IMG/VR virus record: IMGVR_UViG_3300025117_000102
Span: 1 to 47,543 of that record
DNA: 47,543 nucleotides
Source: a virus
Direction: 5' to 3' (one strand)
Part shown: positions 1 through 7,845 of the stretch, in pieces
Layout: each line of letters starts with the position of its first letter
How positions within the stretch are numbered: the stretch's first letter is position 1
Position numbers and translations under genes: made by a program
The notes under the pieces: generated by a model
What the model was told of the DNA's origin: nothing
Database searches by the model: none
What the model saw: only the letters and a program-made list of their open reading frames with translations

Positions 1-149
1 CACCGCTCTTAAATGCGATGTCAGTGGCAAAGAAGCCAAGAACGAAAAGGGCCTAAAGATTCATCAGTCTAAACATAAGTAATATGCACAATACATTTAG
101 GTACAGTGCGCTGGAAACAGCGGGTGCTACCACCCTTAAAAGTAGCTCA
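1..149. repeat. Terminal redundancy, left copy
   Basis: These 149 bases recur at 47395-47543. Only one base differs: a at 23 against t at 47417. The match shows that the two ends of the window join, as in a circular assembly of a circularly permuted or circular phage genome, giving about 47394 unique bases. The exact part of the match (24-149) is 126 bases, about the size of an assembler k-mer overlap, so this need not be a physical terminal repeat. Confidence 0.93.
2..82 (+). CDS. C2H2 zinc-finger protein, 3' part (window-edge fragment)
   Basis: This is the last 26 codons of the gene seen whole at 47279-47476. Here the second zinc-binding Cys codon reads Ser (tgc gat gtc agt), because of the single mismatch between the two window ends. 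The complete copy has Cys. The fragment starts outside the window and is not a separate gene. Confidence 0.85.
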   Translation, partial: TALKCDVSGKEAKNEKGLKIHQSKHK

Positions 150-350
150 GGTGTCCTCCATTCTATCGTGGTTGGAGAAACCACGGCCTTTCCTATCACT
201 ATTTGGGATAGCGCCGGTTCAGGTGGGACGAAGATTGGCACATTAAAGGCCAGTATCGCTGAAAACACCTTTTGTTACAACACTCGCTTCGCTAAAGGAC
301 TTCATATTGAGAACCCGGGTGGGAGTAAAATAACAGTAAGCTACGCATGA
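84..350 (+). CDS. Small beta-rich protein, likely virion-associated (88 aa)
   Basis: The protein is 88 aa with no signal peptide or membrane segment and is rich in Thr, Ser, Val and Ile in alternating patterns that suggest beta structure. It starts one base after the stop of the C2H2 gene (TAAT-ATG) and overlaps the next gene by ATGA. On the circle it directly follows the head-gene block, so a minor structural role is likely. I do not recognise the family. Its first 66 bases are repeated at the right end of the window. Confidence 0.75.
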   Translation: MHNTFRYSALETAGATTLKSSSGVLHSIVVGETTAFPITIWDSAGSGGTKIGTLKASIAENTFCYNTRFAKGLHIENPGGSKITVSYA

Positions 351-964
351 TCGCCTATACGGCCATAACAGGAGATAAAGACAAGGCACGGACTGATATT
401 CGTGTCTTTTCTGAATATAATAAGTTCAAGAATCCAGTTTACAACGCCAAGATATACAAGATTCTCCCACACAAGTTCCTCGATACCGATATATCCGTCT
501 GGATGGATGGGAATATCTCACTCAATGTCCCATTAGAACAGGTAGTCAATGAATGGCTCGGAGATAACGACATTGCTTTCTTCCGGCACTACAAGTCCAA
601 GAACATGGATTGGGAAGCCAAATGGATTAAATATAAATTTAACCGTCGATCAGAGGTATATTTGGAAGCCCTAGCCCAAGTAGAGCACTATAAGCCTCTC
701 AATATCCAGAAAGAAGAGATGCTGATGGGCGGGTTCATCATCCGTCGTCACACACCACTTGTAGAGCGTTTTAATGAGGCCTGGTGGGCTGAAATATGCA
801 GATATGGTGAAAGGGACCAGCTAAGCCTTCCCGTCGTTCTGAGACGATTTCCTGAGCTTAAAGTGAGTAGGATAGATTTAGATATTAAGAACAATCCATA
901 CCTCAAATACGAGCCCCATAACTTCGATGTGTTGACAGAAAACACAGAAACTGGTAATATCTAA
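347..964 (+). CDS. DUF616/TOD1-like glycosyltransferase
   Basis: A 205-aa protein that resembles the DUF616 (TOD1/MUCI70-like) glycosyltransferase group. Residues about 33-55 read NAKIYKILPHKF followed by SVWMDGNI, the family's WxDGN sugar-nucleotide/metal site. Further on come FFRHYKS, GGFIIRRH and, near residue 163, the RDQLS motif. The likely role is transfer of a sugar to a surface or virion acceptor in the cytoplasm. It opens the sugar module (347-11333) and overlaps the upstream gene by ATGA. A promoter lies inside its 3' end (932-960). The family assignment rests on motifs recalled by eye. Confidence 0.75.
   Translation: MIAYTAITGDKDKARTDIRVFSEYNKFKNPVYNAKIYKILPHKFLDTDISVWMDGNISLNVPLEQVVNEWLGDNDIAFFRHYKSKNMDWEAKWIKYKFNRRSEVYLEALAQVEHYKPLNIQKEEMLMGGFIIRRHTPLVERFNEAWWAEICRYGERDQLSLPVVLRRFPELKVSRIDLDIKNNPYLKYEPHNFDVLTENTETGNI
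932..960 (+). promoter_or_regulatory. Sigma-70-type promoter for the sugar module
   Basis: TTGACA at 932-937, a 17-nt spacer, then TAATAT at 955-960 (4/6 to consensus). It lies inside the end of the DUF616-like gene. The expected transcript start is near 967, just ahead of the hairpin switch at 974-1021. Confidence 0.6.
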
Positions 965-973
965 ACATAACTA

Positions 974-1021
974 GCTTTGCGAACAGAAACGGACTCCTAC
1001 TCGCAAAGCGGGAGTCCTTTT
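974..1021 (+). promoter_or_regulatory. Interleaved hairpin switch / attenuator, locus 1
   Basis: Four segments in A-B-A'-B' order: A GCTTTGCGA (974-982), B GGACTCC (991-997), A' TCGCAAAGC (1001-1009), B' GGAGTCC (1011-1017), then TTTT. B:B' followed by T's is a rho-independent terminator, while A:A' puts B in its loop. With one base between A' and B', the two stems are probably alternatives. The upstream gene stops at 964, so a terminating ribosome could reach A. Confidence 0.75.
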
Positions 1022-1033
1022 GTGTAAAACACT

Positions 1034-1225
1034 ATGAATGATGAAAAGAGTAGACAATTCAAGCTCCTAAAGGAACTGCCAGATGTTTCAAAAGGAACAA
1101 TGTTTATGGCCTCAGGAAAAGACGGTTGGTACTACAATGAGTCCGTGAACAAGGAGCATTACATGAGAAGCCTGCCGTTTTACATAGTCGAAAACAGGCC
1201 TGACTGGTTTGAAGAAAAGAAATAG
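1034..1225 (+). CDS. Hypothetical protein (63 aa)
   Basis: A charged soluble 63-aa protein with the pattern FKLLKELPDVSKGTMF, then YYNES, and a C-terminal RPDWFEEK. Short domains of this layout occur in phages and small-genome bacteria, but I know of no function. It is the first gene after the hairpin switch and has no Shine-Dalgarno (acactATG). TAG-T-ATG links it to the next gene. Confidence 0.7.
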   Translation: MNDEKSRQFKLLKELPDVSKGTMFMASGKDGWYYNESVNKEHYMRSLPFYIVENRPDWFEEKK

Positions 1226-1226
1226 T

Positions 1227-1388
1227 ATGATCTGGGTATTTATCTGGTTACTCTGTGTCGCAGCCGCTCTCTTTGGAGAAGGAGATTATTGGTTTGAATG
1301 GTCAGTTGGTAGGAAGATAGCTCTTTTCCTAGCTCTTTCTCCTTTTACTGCAGTCGGACTGTTCTTTTTGGTACTTTGGCTCTCATAG
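1227..1388 (+). CDS. Small membrane protein (53 aa)
   Basis: Encodes 53 aa with two hydrophobic segments, about residues 2-17 and 30-52, separated by a short acidic/aromatic loop (GEGDYWFEW). It starts one base after the previous stop (TAGTATG) and its own stop is again followed by TATG, so the coupling supports a real gene. Function unknown; it might anchor or support membrane-bound sugar transfer, but nothing in the sequence shows this. Confidence 0.65.
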   Translation: MIWVFIWLLCVAAALFGEGDYWFEWSVGRKIALFLALSPFTAVGLFFLVLWLS

Positions 1389-1389
1389 T

Positions 1390-1872
1390 ATGACCCTGTA
1401 TCGTGACGATGATCTGAATGTCTACACCTGCCCTTTAGCCTTTAAACAGCTCCATGAAGAGTTTATCAAGCGAAAGGAAGTCCACACTGTAGCCCTGATA
1501 ATGAAAGACCTTTGGGAAAACCATGCCCTCTTCTACTACCTTGCCACCGCTCCTTACCTAGAGATAGGCCTCCACGGCTGGGAACACAAAGACTACAGCC
1601 TCCTCTCTTACGAAGCATGCTTTAATGATTTAAAACAGGCTCTAGACTATTGGAAAGAAAACGCAAAACGAATGGTCGGATATGCGAAGCCAATAGACAC
1701 CTTCTTCGCCCCCTGGAACCACGAAAGAGAGAACATTAAGAAGGCTTGTAAAGATTTAGGACTGAGCTTCTGTAACGTGAAGAAAGGAGAATGGAACGGA
1801 GCGAGAGTAAACTCATTCCATCACTGGTACCTTGAGCTTAATCCACAAGACATACCTAAGTTGTTTAAGTAG
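1390..1872 (+). CDS. Polysaccharide deacetylase-like protein (compact)
   Basis: A 160-aa protein with the core motifs of the NodB/CE4 polysaccharide deacetylase fold: RDDD near residues 5-8 (catalytic/metal Asp), LHGWEHKDY at 61-69 (metal His62 and His66), FFAPWN at 105-110 (the R-x-P-like motif, but without Arg) and HH at 144-145. Typical family domains are about 200 aa, so this is compact. The likely reaction is removal of an acetyl group from an N-acetylated sugar, either on a glycan built by the neighbouring transferases or on a host surface polymer. No signal peptide is visible, which favours cytoplasmic action. Confidence 0.75.
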   Translation: MTLYRDDDLNVYTCPLAFKQLHEEFIKRKEVHTVALIMKDLWENHALFYYLATAPYLEIGLHGWEHKDYSLLSYEACFNDLKQALDYWKENAKRMVGYAKPIDTFFAPWNHERENIKKACKDLGLSFCNVKKGEWNGARVNSFHHWYLELNPQDIPKLFK

Positions 1873-1873
1873 T

Positions 1874-2023
1874 ATGATAAAAGAATTTCTCCATTTCGCT
1901 CTAAAAGTTTTTGCAGTAATCTTGCTACTTGAGTTAGGTATATATTTATTTGGCATGAAAGTCGTTGTCGTTGGAACGCTTGCATACATAATCGTAGAAC
2001 TCGCAAATAAAGATATTCTGTGA
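1874..2023 (+). CDS. Small membrane protein (49 aa)
   Basis: The start at 1874 (AGTATG) follows the previous stop directly. An in-frame upstream start at 1832 would overlap the deacetylase and looks less likely. The 49-aa product is mostly hydrophobic, with two segments at about residues 5-24 and 28-42. It ends by overlapping a GTG start (GTGA). Function unknown. Confidence 0.65.
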   Translation: MIKEFLHFALKVFAVILLLELGIYLFGMKVVVVGTLAYIIVELANKDIL

Positions 2024-2862
2024 AAATCCTCTTAGTCCACGCTGATAAGAAACCATGGGCTACCCAAAGAAGGGCAGAAGCTCTTAAGCGTGAATGGAAA
2101 GATGATGAAGTTGATACAGTAGATAGGTGGAACCTACCAGATGGAGATCCGTATGATGTGATTCACTTCCTCTTTAGTGGTGGGATAACGAAGTGCAAGG
2201 AGTATATTTTGAAAAATAAGGAAAAGGTGTTTACTACTGTAGCGTCTAATAGGAGTTTGGACGGGAAGTGGGACAACTTAGACGATTTGTACGATATTTA
2301 TCGAGTAACAAGAGCCTGTGTAGCTCAAAACCACATTTTAGCGGTTTGTATTAGACAAATTGGTGGTGTGGCTAAATTCATTCCAAACGGTGTTGATACT
2401 GACCTATTCAAAAGAGACTTTGTTGTTGGGTATGTCGGTGCTAAAGATAGTTCCGACCACAAGGGGTACAAAATGATCGAAGAAGTCTGTGAAGAACTTG
2501 GACTGATCCTGAGAACAGCAAACTACTACCAACACGAAGAAATGCCAGAATTCTACCGAGAAATAGACTGTCTTGTCCTCATGAGTGAGAGTGAAGGCTG
2601 TAATAACCCTACCCTAGAGGCTTTGGCGATGAATAAACCTGTTATTTCAACTGATACAGGGATTGTTAGAGAGTTATTGGGTGTTACTATCGTTCCTAGG
2701 TATCTAAAAACAGAAGGAGAGCCACTGAAAGAAAACAATCTGAAAGAGGCTCTAAAAATGGCCCTGATTAAAAAAGTCCCAAGGATTCAGATACTCCAGG
2801 AGTACACTTGGCCCATAATCGCAGCAAAATACAAAGAACTTTATGTGCGGCATCTTAGTTAG
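2020..2862 (+). CDS. GT-B glycosyltransferase (family 4-like)
   Basis: A 280-aa GT-B glycosyltransferase. The C-terminal half carries the nucleotide-sugar domain: KFIPNGVDTDLF near residue 124, VVGYVGAKDSSDHKGY, and the E-x7-E-like SESEGCNNPTLEALAMNKPVIS region near residues 190-212 typical of family 4. The N-terminal domain is short. It starts at GTG (2020), overlapping the preceding stop as GTGA, and its 3' end overlaps the asparagine synthetase start. The acceptor is unknown. Confidence 0.85.
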   Translation: MKILLVHADKKPWATQRRAEALKREWKDDEVDTVDRWNLPDGDPYDVIHFLFSGGITKCKEYILKNKEKVFTTVASNRSLDGKWDNLDDLYDIYRVTRACVAQNHILAVCIRQIGGVAKFIPNGVDTDLFKRDFVVGYVGAKDSSDHKGYKMIEEVCEELGLILRTANYYQHEEMPEFYREIDCLVLMSESEGCNNPTLEALAMNKPVISTDTGIVRELLGVTIVPRYLKTEGEPLKENNLKEALKMALIKKVPRIQILQEYTWPIIAAKYKELYVRHLS

Positions 2863-4048
2863 CCGAAACGGAAAAGGAAACAATAGCTTCATCCAAAAGC
2901 GTGGTCAGGACATGACCAACACTGTTCAGGTTGGGGACTTTACTTTCACCCATAACCTCCTTCATGTAACAGGAGAGATGACACTACAGCCGTTTATTGA
3001 TGGGAATATAGTCTGTCTATATAACGGTGAGATATACGATAGACCATTCAACAAGAGTGACGGAGAGAACCTGATCCCACTCTACAAGAAACACGGCATT
3101 CTCTTTGCTAACGAGCTAGATGGGGAGTTTGCCATCGCTCTCTATGACTTCAAATCGGACTTAGCTCTATTCATCACGGACCGCTTTGCTACGAAGCCTC
3201 TCTGGGTAAGTGGTGTGGAGTGCGCGAGCTATCACAGCGGTGTCGGAGGAGTGGAAGTGGAACCGAATACTGTTTTAGGAGTGAGTATTTCCGATGGAAA
3301 GGAACTGTTCCGAGTGAACTACCACAAATGGGACTTTATCCAGAAAAAAGACACCTACAATGATTGGATCAAGGCTTTTGAAGAAGCTGTTAGGAAACGA
3401 GCCACAAGCCGGTGCTTTCTCGGACTTTCCTCTGGCTATGATTCAGGAGCTATCAGCAAGGAACTCACTAATCAAGGCTGGGACTTCAAGGCTTTCTCTA
3501 TCCTGAACAATGAAAACGAAGAAGTTATCAAAGAACGGGCGAAATACTGTTATGAATTTGAGTCTCTTGAAGTCCATGAAAACGGGCTTTTGGCAGACGT
3601 TGAAGATATTAAGTATATCGCCGCTCATAGTGACGGGACTGTAAAGAGAGACATTGCTTCCTATGGTTTGGCGACTATCTGTAAAAAAGCCCAGAGAGAG
3701 GGTCGTAAAGTCTATCTTTCAGGCCAAGGCGCAGATGAGATCATCGGAGACTATAAGCTGTACCCCAACCAAAGTAATTTCAAAGGCATTTTCCCTGATA
3801 AACTGTATAAATGGGAGAATTTCACGAATGGCCTCCAAAGAGACTATATTCACAAGGAAGAGCATGTCGGCGGGGCGTACAGTATAGAAACCAGATACCC
3901 GTTTTTGGATACTGCCGTAGTCCAAGAATTCCTTTGGTTGAAGCCTGAACTCAAGAATGCTCGGTATAAAGCCCCAATTGCTGAGTATTTAGAAAGAAAT
4001 AATGTACCATACGAGAAAGATAAAAAGCGTGGCTTCAGACCTGTATGA
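2843..4048 (+). CDS. asnB: Compact asparagine synthetase (glutamine-hydrolysing)
   Basis: A 401-aa class II glutamine amidotransferase/asparagine synthetase fusion. Mature-type MCGI places the nucleophile Cys at position 2. LYNGEIYD near residue 59 is the glutaminase signature. LSSGYDSG near residue 193 is the pyrophosphate-binding loop, SGQGADEIIGDY near residue 293 and ETRYPFLD near residue 350 are synthetase motifs, and the C terminus has K-KRGF. Bacterial AsnB is usually about 500-600 aa, so this is short but has every catalytic block. In sugar clusters such enzymes often amidate uronic acids or acceptors rather than make Asn. The start is fixed by the Cys2 requirement. Confidence 0.88.
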   Translation: MCGILVSRNGKGNNSFIQKRGQDMTNTVQVGDFTFTHNLLHVTGEMTLQPFIDGNIVCLYNGEIYDRPFNKSDGENLIPLYKKHGILFANELDGEFAIALYDFKSDLALFITDRFATKPLWVSGVECASYHSGVGGVEVEPNTVLGVSISDGKELFRVNYHKWDFIQKKDTYNDWIKAFEEAVRKRATSRCFLGLSSGYDSGAISKELTNQGWDFKAFSILNNENEEVIKERAKYCYEFESLEVHENGLLADVEDIKYIAAHSDGTVKRDIASYGLATICKKAQREGRKVYLSGQGADEIIGDYKLYPNQSNFKGIFPDKLYKWENFTNGLQRDYIHKEEHVGGAYSIETRYPFLDTAVVQEFLWLKPELKNARYKAPIAEYLERNNVPYEKDKKRGFRPV

Positions 4049-4485
4049 AACAGTTAAGAAATGAACCAGTATCAGAGTATAGGCGGTTCTATAACGACTG
4101 GATCAGAGAAAATGTCGGGAAAAACACCAAAGTTCTCGATGTTGGAAAGAGTCAGTTCTGGGAATATGGGTTTGATACGATTGATACCAATCCAAGGCTC
4201 AACCCAACGATTATAGGTGATATATGCGATAATACGATAGACAGCGGTTCCTATGATGTAGTACTGGCGAACGGAATGTACGAATTCGTCAGTGACCAGC
4301 AAAAGATGATAGACGAGTGTTTGAGGATAGCCAGAAAGACAGTAATATTCGGGTTCGTCGGTAAGGACTACAAACCATATAAAAAAGACTGGAAATACTA
4401 CGAATTTAAGGAAAAGTTACCGGAGCATACACTCATGAGTTTTAATAACGAGTATCACTACCTCATATGTCAAAAGAAATCCTAG
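4045..4485 (+). CDS. Class I SAM-dependent methyltransferase
   Basis: A 146-aa Rossmann-type methyltransferase. TKVLDVGKSQFWEYG at about residues 28-42 is motif I, DTIDTNPRLNP is motif II, and YDVVLANGMYEF near residue 71 is motif IV (SAM binding). It overlaps the stop of the synthetase (ATGA). The size is small and no target-recognition domain is seen, so a sugar or other small acceptor made by the module is more likely than DNA. Substrate unknown. Confidence 0.78.
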   Translation: MKQLRNEPVSEYRRFYNDWIRENVGKNTKVLDVGKSQFWEYGFDTIDTNPRLNPTIIGDICDNTIDSGSYDVVLANGMYEFVSDQQKMIDECLRIARKTVIFGFVGKDYKPYKKDWKYYEFKEKLPEHTLMSFNNEYHYLICQKKS

Positions 4486-4631
4486 TCAGATTGTTGGAGT
4501 ACATGGTAAAGCGAAGGATAGTGAAGAAAGAGGCAGAAAACTATGTGTTTAGTAACGGACAGGAAATAACCTGGGAAATGCTTCAATACGATAAGTTTAA
4601 CGCCATTAAACAAGTGCTGGATACACTATGA
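4467..4631 (+). CDS. Hypothetical small protein (54 aa)
   Basis: A 54-aa charged protein starting at ATG 4467 (catATG), overlapping the methyltransferase by 19 bases and ending in ATGA with the next transferase. Lys/Glu-rich with an amphipathic N-terminal helix (SKEILVRLLEYMVKRR). The tight coupling on both sides supports translation. No family recognised. Confidence 0.6.
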   Translation: MSKEILVRLLEYMVKRRIVKKEAENYVFSNGQEITWEMLQYDKFNAIKQVLDTL

Positions 4632-5455
4632 GTAATATAAAGCTCTCGATAGTCCTGCCGTCCTACCACGACAAGTACAACCGAAACACGGTAGAGGATA
4701 TACTCAAGAATTCAGCCTTAGGAAATGCGCTGGAGGTCATAGTGGTTCAGGATGGCTACTGGATGCCATCTGATTGGATCGTAGACGACCCAAGAGTACG
4801 CTATGTGCATTTGGGGAAAAACAGAGGAATGAGAGGGGCGATAAACGCCGGGGTGGCAGTCGCCAGAGGTGAGTTCTTCATGCGCCTCGATGAGCACTGT
4901 TGTTTCGGAAATGGTTTCGACAAGATACTAACGGACGCCTGCAAGGAGAATGAGGTAATGACCGCAACCAGGTATTTCCTTGACCCAGAAAAATGGGAAG
5001 TGATGAACCCAGATGAATACCCGCCTGTCTACCACGAGAGACTAGACATAGTGAATGTAAGTGAAGGAGTGAGAAAGTTCCACGGGAAACCTTGGAAAGA
5101 ACTAGATGAAAAGAGAAAAGATGTGCCAGTTTCAGAAACCTTCGCCATGCAGGGGAGCATGTGGATCGCTCACCGAGACTTCTTTCTAAAGACTGTCGGG
5201 GAATTGGACACCAAGAACTATGGGCCGCTGATTCAAGACTCTGTAGAAGTCACTTTCAAATACTGGAAAGCTGGTGGGAGACTGATGCTCAACAAAAATA
5301 CCTGGTTTGCACACAAGCATCGCTCATTCAAAAGAACGCATAATAACGGCAGCCCAGAGAATCCAGCCCAGTACGATAAAGGGTACGCCTATGCTCTCCA
5401 ACAAAACGAGGTCTATTACAGGCAGGTAATTATGCCAATGCAGCAGGGGATATGA
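4628..5455 (+). CDS. Family 2 glycosyltransferase (GT-A)
   Basis: A 275-aa GT2 enzyme. LSIVLPSYHD at 6-15 is the N-terminal nucleotide-binding strand, VIVVQDGYW at 37-45 holds the first Asp, GKNRGMRGAINAGVAVARG at 63-81 is the family core, and MRLDEH at 85-90 is the DxD-like metal site. The C-terminal part (QDSVEVTFKYWKAGG, near residues 205-219) has the ED-like base region. It is paralogous in layout to the gene at 10344. Likely role: transfer from a nucleotide sugar to a growing glycan in the cytoplasm. Confidence 0.87.
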   Translation: MSNIKLSIVLPSYHDKYNRNTVEDILKNSALGNALEVIVVQDGYWMPSDWIVDDPRVRYVHLGKNRGMRGAINAGVAVARGEFFMRLDEHCCFGNGFDKILTDACKENEVMTATRYFLDPEKWEVMNPDEYPPVYHERLDIVNVSEGVRKFHGKPWKELDEKRKDVPVSETFAMQGSMWIAHRDFFLKTVGELDTKNYGPLIQDSVEVTFKYWKAGGRLMLNKNTWFAHKHRSFKRTHNNGSPENPAQYDKGYAYALQQNEVYYRQVIMPMQQGI

Positions 5456-5667
5456 AAGCCGTAGGTAAGAAAACTAAAGGCGGGCTTAGGAAATGTCCAC
5501 TACACAAGTTTGGGGCTGAGTATACAAAGTATGAAGAACCATGGTTTCGGTGCGGAAAGTGCAAAGGATTTCAAGAGATTCCAGGTGTTATTATAAAAGA
5601 AAATCCGGAGAGAATAATGATAAAGAAATCGTTGATCGGAAAGCATGTAGATTACGAAATCCTATGA
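5452..5667 (+). CDS. Zinc-ribbon small protein (71 aa)
   Basis: A 71-aa protein with CPLH near residue 15 and CGKC near residues 34-37, a plausible single zinc ribbon with one His or Cys ligand replaced. Basic N terminus (MKAVGKKTKGG). It overlaps genes on both sides by ATGA. One of many micro zinc-ribbon proteins in this genome; role unknown, possibly a partner of the adjacent transferases. Confidence 0.65.
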   Translation: MKAVGKKTKGGLRKCPLHKFGAEYTKYEEPWFRCGKCKGFQEIPGVIIKENPERIMIKKSLIGKHVDYEIL

Positions 5668-6371
5668 AACAATTAGTCACTGGATTCTATTGTTCATCAA
5701 ACCGCGAGAAGCCAGAGTTTGAACAGCGTATCAGAGACAATATCCTAAAGTACTGCGGGGATATGCCTATTATCTCCGTCACCCAGAAACCAATAGACTT
5801 TGGGACGAATATCTGCGTTGGGGATCATGTTGGTGTTTCTGGTAAAAACTTCTTCAAGCAATCTCTAATAGCCCTACAACACATTAAAACGCCGTTTGCG
5901 CTGTCTTTAGAGGCCGATACGGTGTATGGGCCATCTTACTTCAATTTCGTGCCTCCTCGACTGGATAAATGCTACCGGAACAAGAACCTGTGGGTGATGG
6001 GACAGTTCCGCTCTTATTTCTTCAAGAAGGAAGAAGGAGCCACCCACTCCCAGATAGTAGGGACGGAGTTTTACAGGAAAAGACTCGAAGAACTCTTCAA
6101 AGGCAACGAAGACTGGGACTATGAGGAAAAAGAAAGAAACTGGCCAAAAGAGCAACTCCACGCTAAAAGGGATGACATATTCAATGTGCATGACAAGGAT
6201 GAGATAGAGTATTACGAGACGGACGAGCCTGTGATTCAGATTAAAACCTCTCAAAGCATGCGACACTACACGAACTCTGACCGGATACCACGATACGAAC
6301 TGCCTTTCTGGGGATCAGGTAAAGACTTTAGAGACAAGTTTTACAACCTAAGCACTGGAGAACGGCATTGA
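5664..6371 (+). CDS. Glycosyltransferase-like protein (GT-A type, unassigned)
   Basis: A 235-aa protein. The start at 5664 (cctATG, ATGA overlap) is chosen over a longer in-frame start at 5541 that would run through the zinc-ribbon gene. The block FALSLEADTVYGPSYFNFVPPR matches the FFLEHDVLYHPSHFDFTPP block of the gene at 9586, so the two are paralogues. Both place an acidic E-x-D triplet after a hydrophobic strand, as in GT-A enzymes. The reaction is inferred from this and from the cluster, not proven by a full family match. Confidence 0.65.
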   Translation: MKQLVTGFYCSSNREKPEFEQRIRDNILKYCGDMPIISVTQKPIDFGTNICVGDHVGVSGKNFFKQSLIALQHIKTPFALSLEADTVYGPSYFNFVPPRLDKCYRNKNLWVMGQFRSYFFKKEEGATHSQIVGTEFYRKRLEELFKGNEDWDYEEKERNWPKEQLHAKRDDIFNVHDKDEIEYYETDEPVIQIKTSQSMRHYTNSDRIPRYELPFWGSGKDFRDKFYNLSTGERH

Positions 6372-7081
6372 AAAACATCCTCATACATCTCAACGGCCCG
6401 GACTACGAATGGCAAAAGGAAGTCGAACCTTTGCTGAAGATTCAGATTGACAATAGTTTAAGGTTTTGGAAAAGAGAGGATATAGTCTTGGTCACGAACT
6501 TCGAGTACGAATACAATGGAATAAAGGCACTTGTTCTACCTGATTCGTTTTACTGTGATTTCAAACCAACTGTTACGAAAGTGAAGGTTATCTACCACCT
6601 AATAGGCAGAGGGATTGATGGATGGTTCCACGATTTAGACGCCTTTCAGCTTGAACCCATAGACTTCACGCTAACCAAAGACATGGCATTGACGGATTAC
6701 GGCGCCACCACAATCAGACCGAGCTACGGTAAACGGTGGAGCACTGGGAGCTGGTTTTTCAAGAGAGAGGCCAAAGATTTATTCTTCGACATACTTTATC
6801 GGTGTATAGTTGATAATGTCAATGAGGAAGCTGCGCTTGGAAGAATCCTAAAAGAGAATAGGAGTCTCCTTCGTAGGATAGAAAAGCTCAACATCACCTA
6901 TAATTTCGCAACGAGAAAGAGGGATGTAGAGAAGACCATGCAGATCGCTGAGAAACCACTTAAAGTCCTACACTTCCATCCCTATGATACAAGACCACTC
7001 TCCAACGGAATGACCAACATGGAGTACTGCCTACCACTCATGCCAAAAGAATTACAACCAATTTTTAAAAAGCACCTATGA
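6368..7081 (+). CDS. Glycosyltransferase-like protein, paralogue A
   Basis: A 237-aa protein with apparent start TTG 6368, overlapping the previous stop. It is clearly paralogous to the next gene: both have a KIQIxNSL segment near residue 27, an NFxY block, a WFHDLDAFQ or WLHDFDAVQ block (D-x-D-like metal site near residue 92), a TDYG block, and an LHFHP motif near the C terminus. The HDxDA site suggests a GT-A fold. Substrate unknown. Tandem duplication probably created the pair. Confidence 0.65.
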   Translation: MKNILIHLNGPDYEWQKEVEPLLKIQIDNSLRFWKREDIVLVTNFEYEYNGIKALVLPDSFYCDFKPTVTKVKVIYHLIGRGIDGWFHDLDAFQLEPIDFTLTKDMALTDYGATTIRPSYGKRWSTGSWFFKREAKDLFFDILYRCIVDNVNEEAALGRILKENRSLLRRIEKLNITYNFATRKRDVEKTMQIAEKPLKVLHFHPYDTRPLSNGMTNMEYCLPLMPKELQPIFKKHL

Positions 7082-7845
7082 AGCAACTCCTCCTCTATGT
7101 GAACCCGAAGAAAGAGTTTGATGAAGAAACAGCGAAGCTCGCAAAAATCCAGATTGAAAACAGTCTTGGACTTGGCTGGAAGCCAGAAGATATACTCTTT
7201 TTTACAAACTTTCCCTATTCTTTCATGGGGATCGAATCTACCATCGTCCCGGATGAGTGCTACAATAATCTCCATCCACAGACAACCAAGATCGATACGA
7301 TGGTCTACCTTTTTGATAATGGATTCATCCAAGACGACCTGTACTGGCTCCATGATTTTGACGCTGTTCAGCAGGAGTGGATAACCGAAGAAGAACTAGA
7401 ACTCGATGGAATCGACATAGGGTTTACGGACTATGGCCGAAATGACAGATATAACGGGGGAAGCGTCTTCGTTCGGAAAGAAGCGGTAGACATATACCGA
7501 GAGCTGAAAGATCAAGTATATGAGCAAAACAAAGGGAATACCGGAAAGGTTCTCAACGAAGAGGATGTTCTCATGTACTTGATGAAGATCGACTTCAATG
7601 GTATGAAGCAAAGAATAAAAAGGCTAAGTATTGGTTACAACTTTGGGATAAAGCAGATGAAACTGTGCTATGAGAAAGCGAACGGAATGATCAAGGTTCT
7701 TCATTTCCACCCAGAAAGAAAGTACCCCGGATGGGGCAGAGCGTTTGATATAGTCTCTACTGAGAATAACGAGTTAGAGAAACCAATTATGACCGAGCGC
7801 CTAATTAGTCTCTTTGAGAAATATGGAATTACCAGAACCCGTTAA
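7078..7845 (+). CDS. Glycosyltransferase-like protein, paralogue B
   Basis: A 255-aa paralogue of the preceding gene with the same order of blocks (KIQIENSL, FFTNFPY, WLHDFDAVQ, GFTDYG, VLHFHPERK). The HDFDA triplet near residue 98 is the likely metal-binding site. It overlaps the previous stop (ATGA) and the next methyltransferase by about 23 bases. Specificity is probably different from paralogue A, since the C-terminal halves diverge. Confidence 0.65.
   Translation: MKQLLLYVNPKKEFDEETAKLAKIQIENSLGLGWKPEDILFFTNFPYSFMGIESTIVPDECYNNLHPQTTKIDTMVYLFDNGFIQDDLYWLHDFDAVQQEWITEEELELDGIDIGFTDYGRNDRYNGGSVFVRKEAVDIYRELKDQVYEQNKGNTGKVLNEEDVLMYLMKIDFNGMKQRIKRLSIGYNFGIKQMKLCYEKANGMIKVLHFHPERKYPGWGRAFDIVSTENNELEKPIMTERLISLFEKYGITRTR

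Noticed and set aside
1-149. Physical direct terminal repeat (T7-like)
   Set aside because: The length is close to an assembly overlap and the exact part is 126 bases. A circular map is the safer reading.
974-1021. Classical H-type pseudoknot
   Set aside because: Only one base links A' to B' while the A stem has nine pairs, too short to cross it. Mutually exclusive hairpins fit better.
5541-5663. Upstream extension of the transferase at 5664
   Set aside because: It would run in another frame through the zinc-ribbon gene; the ATGA junction at 5664 matches the rest of the operon.
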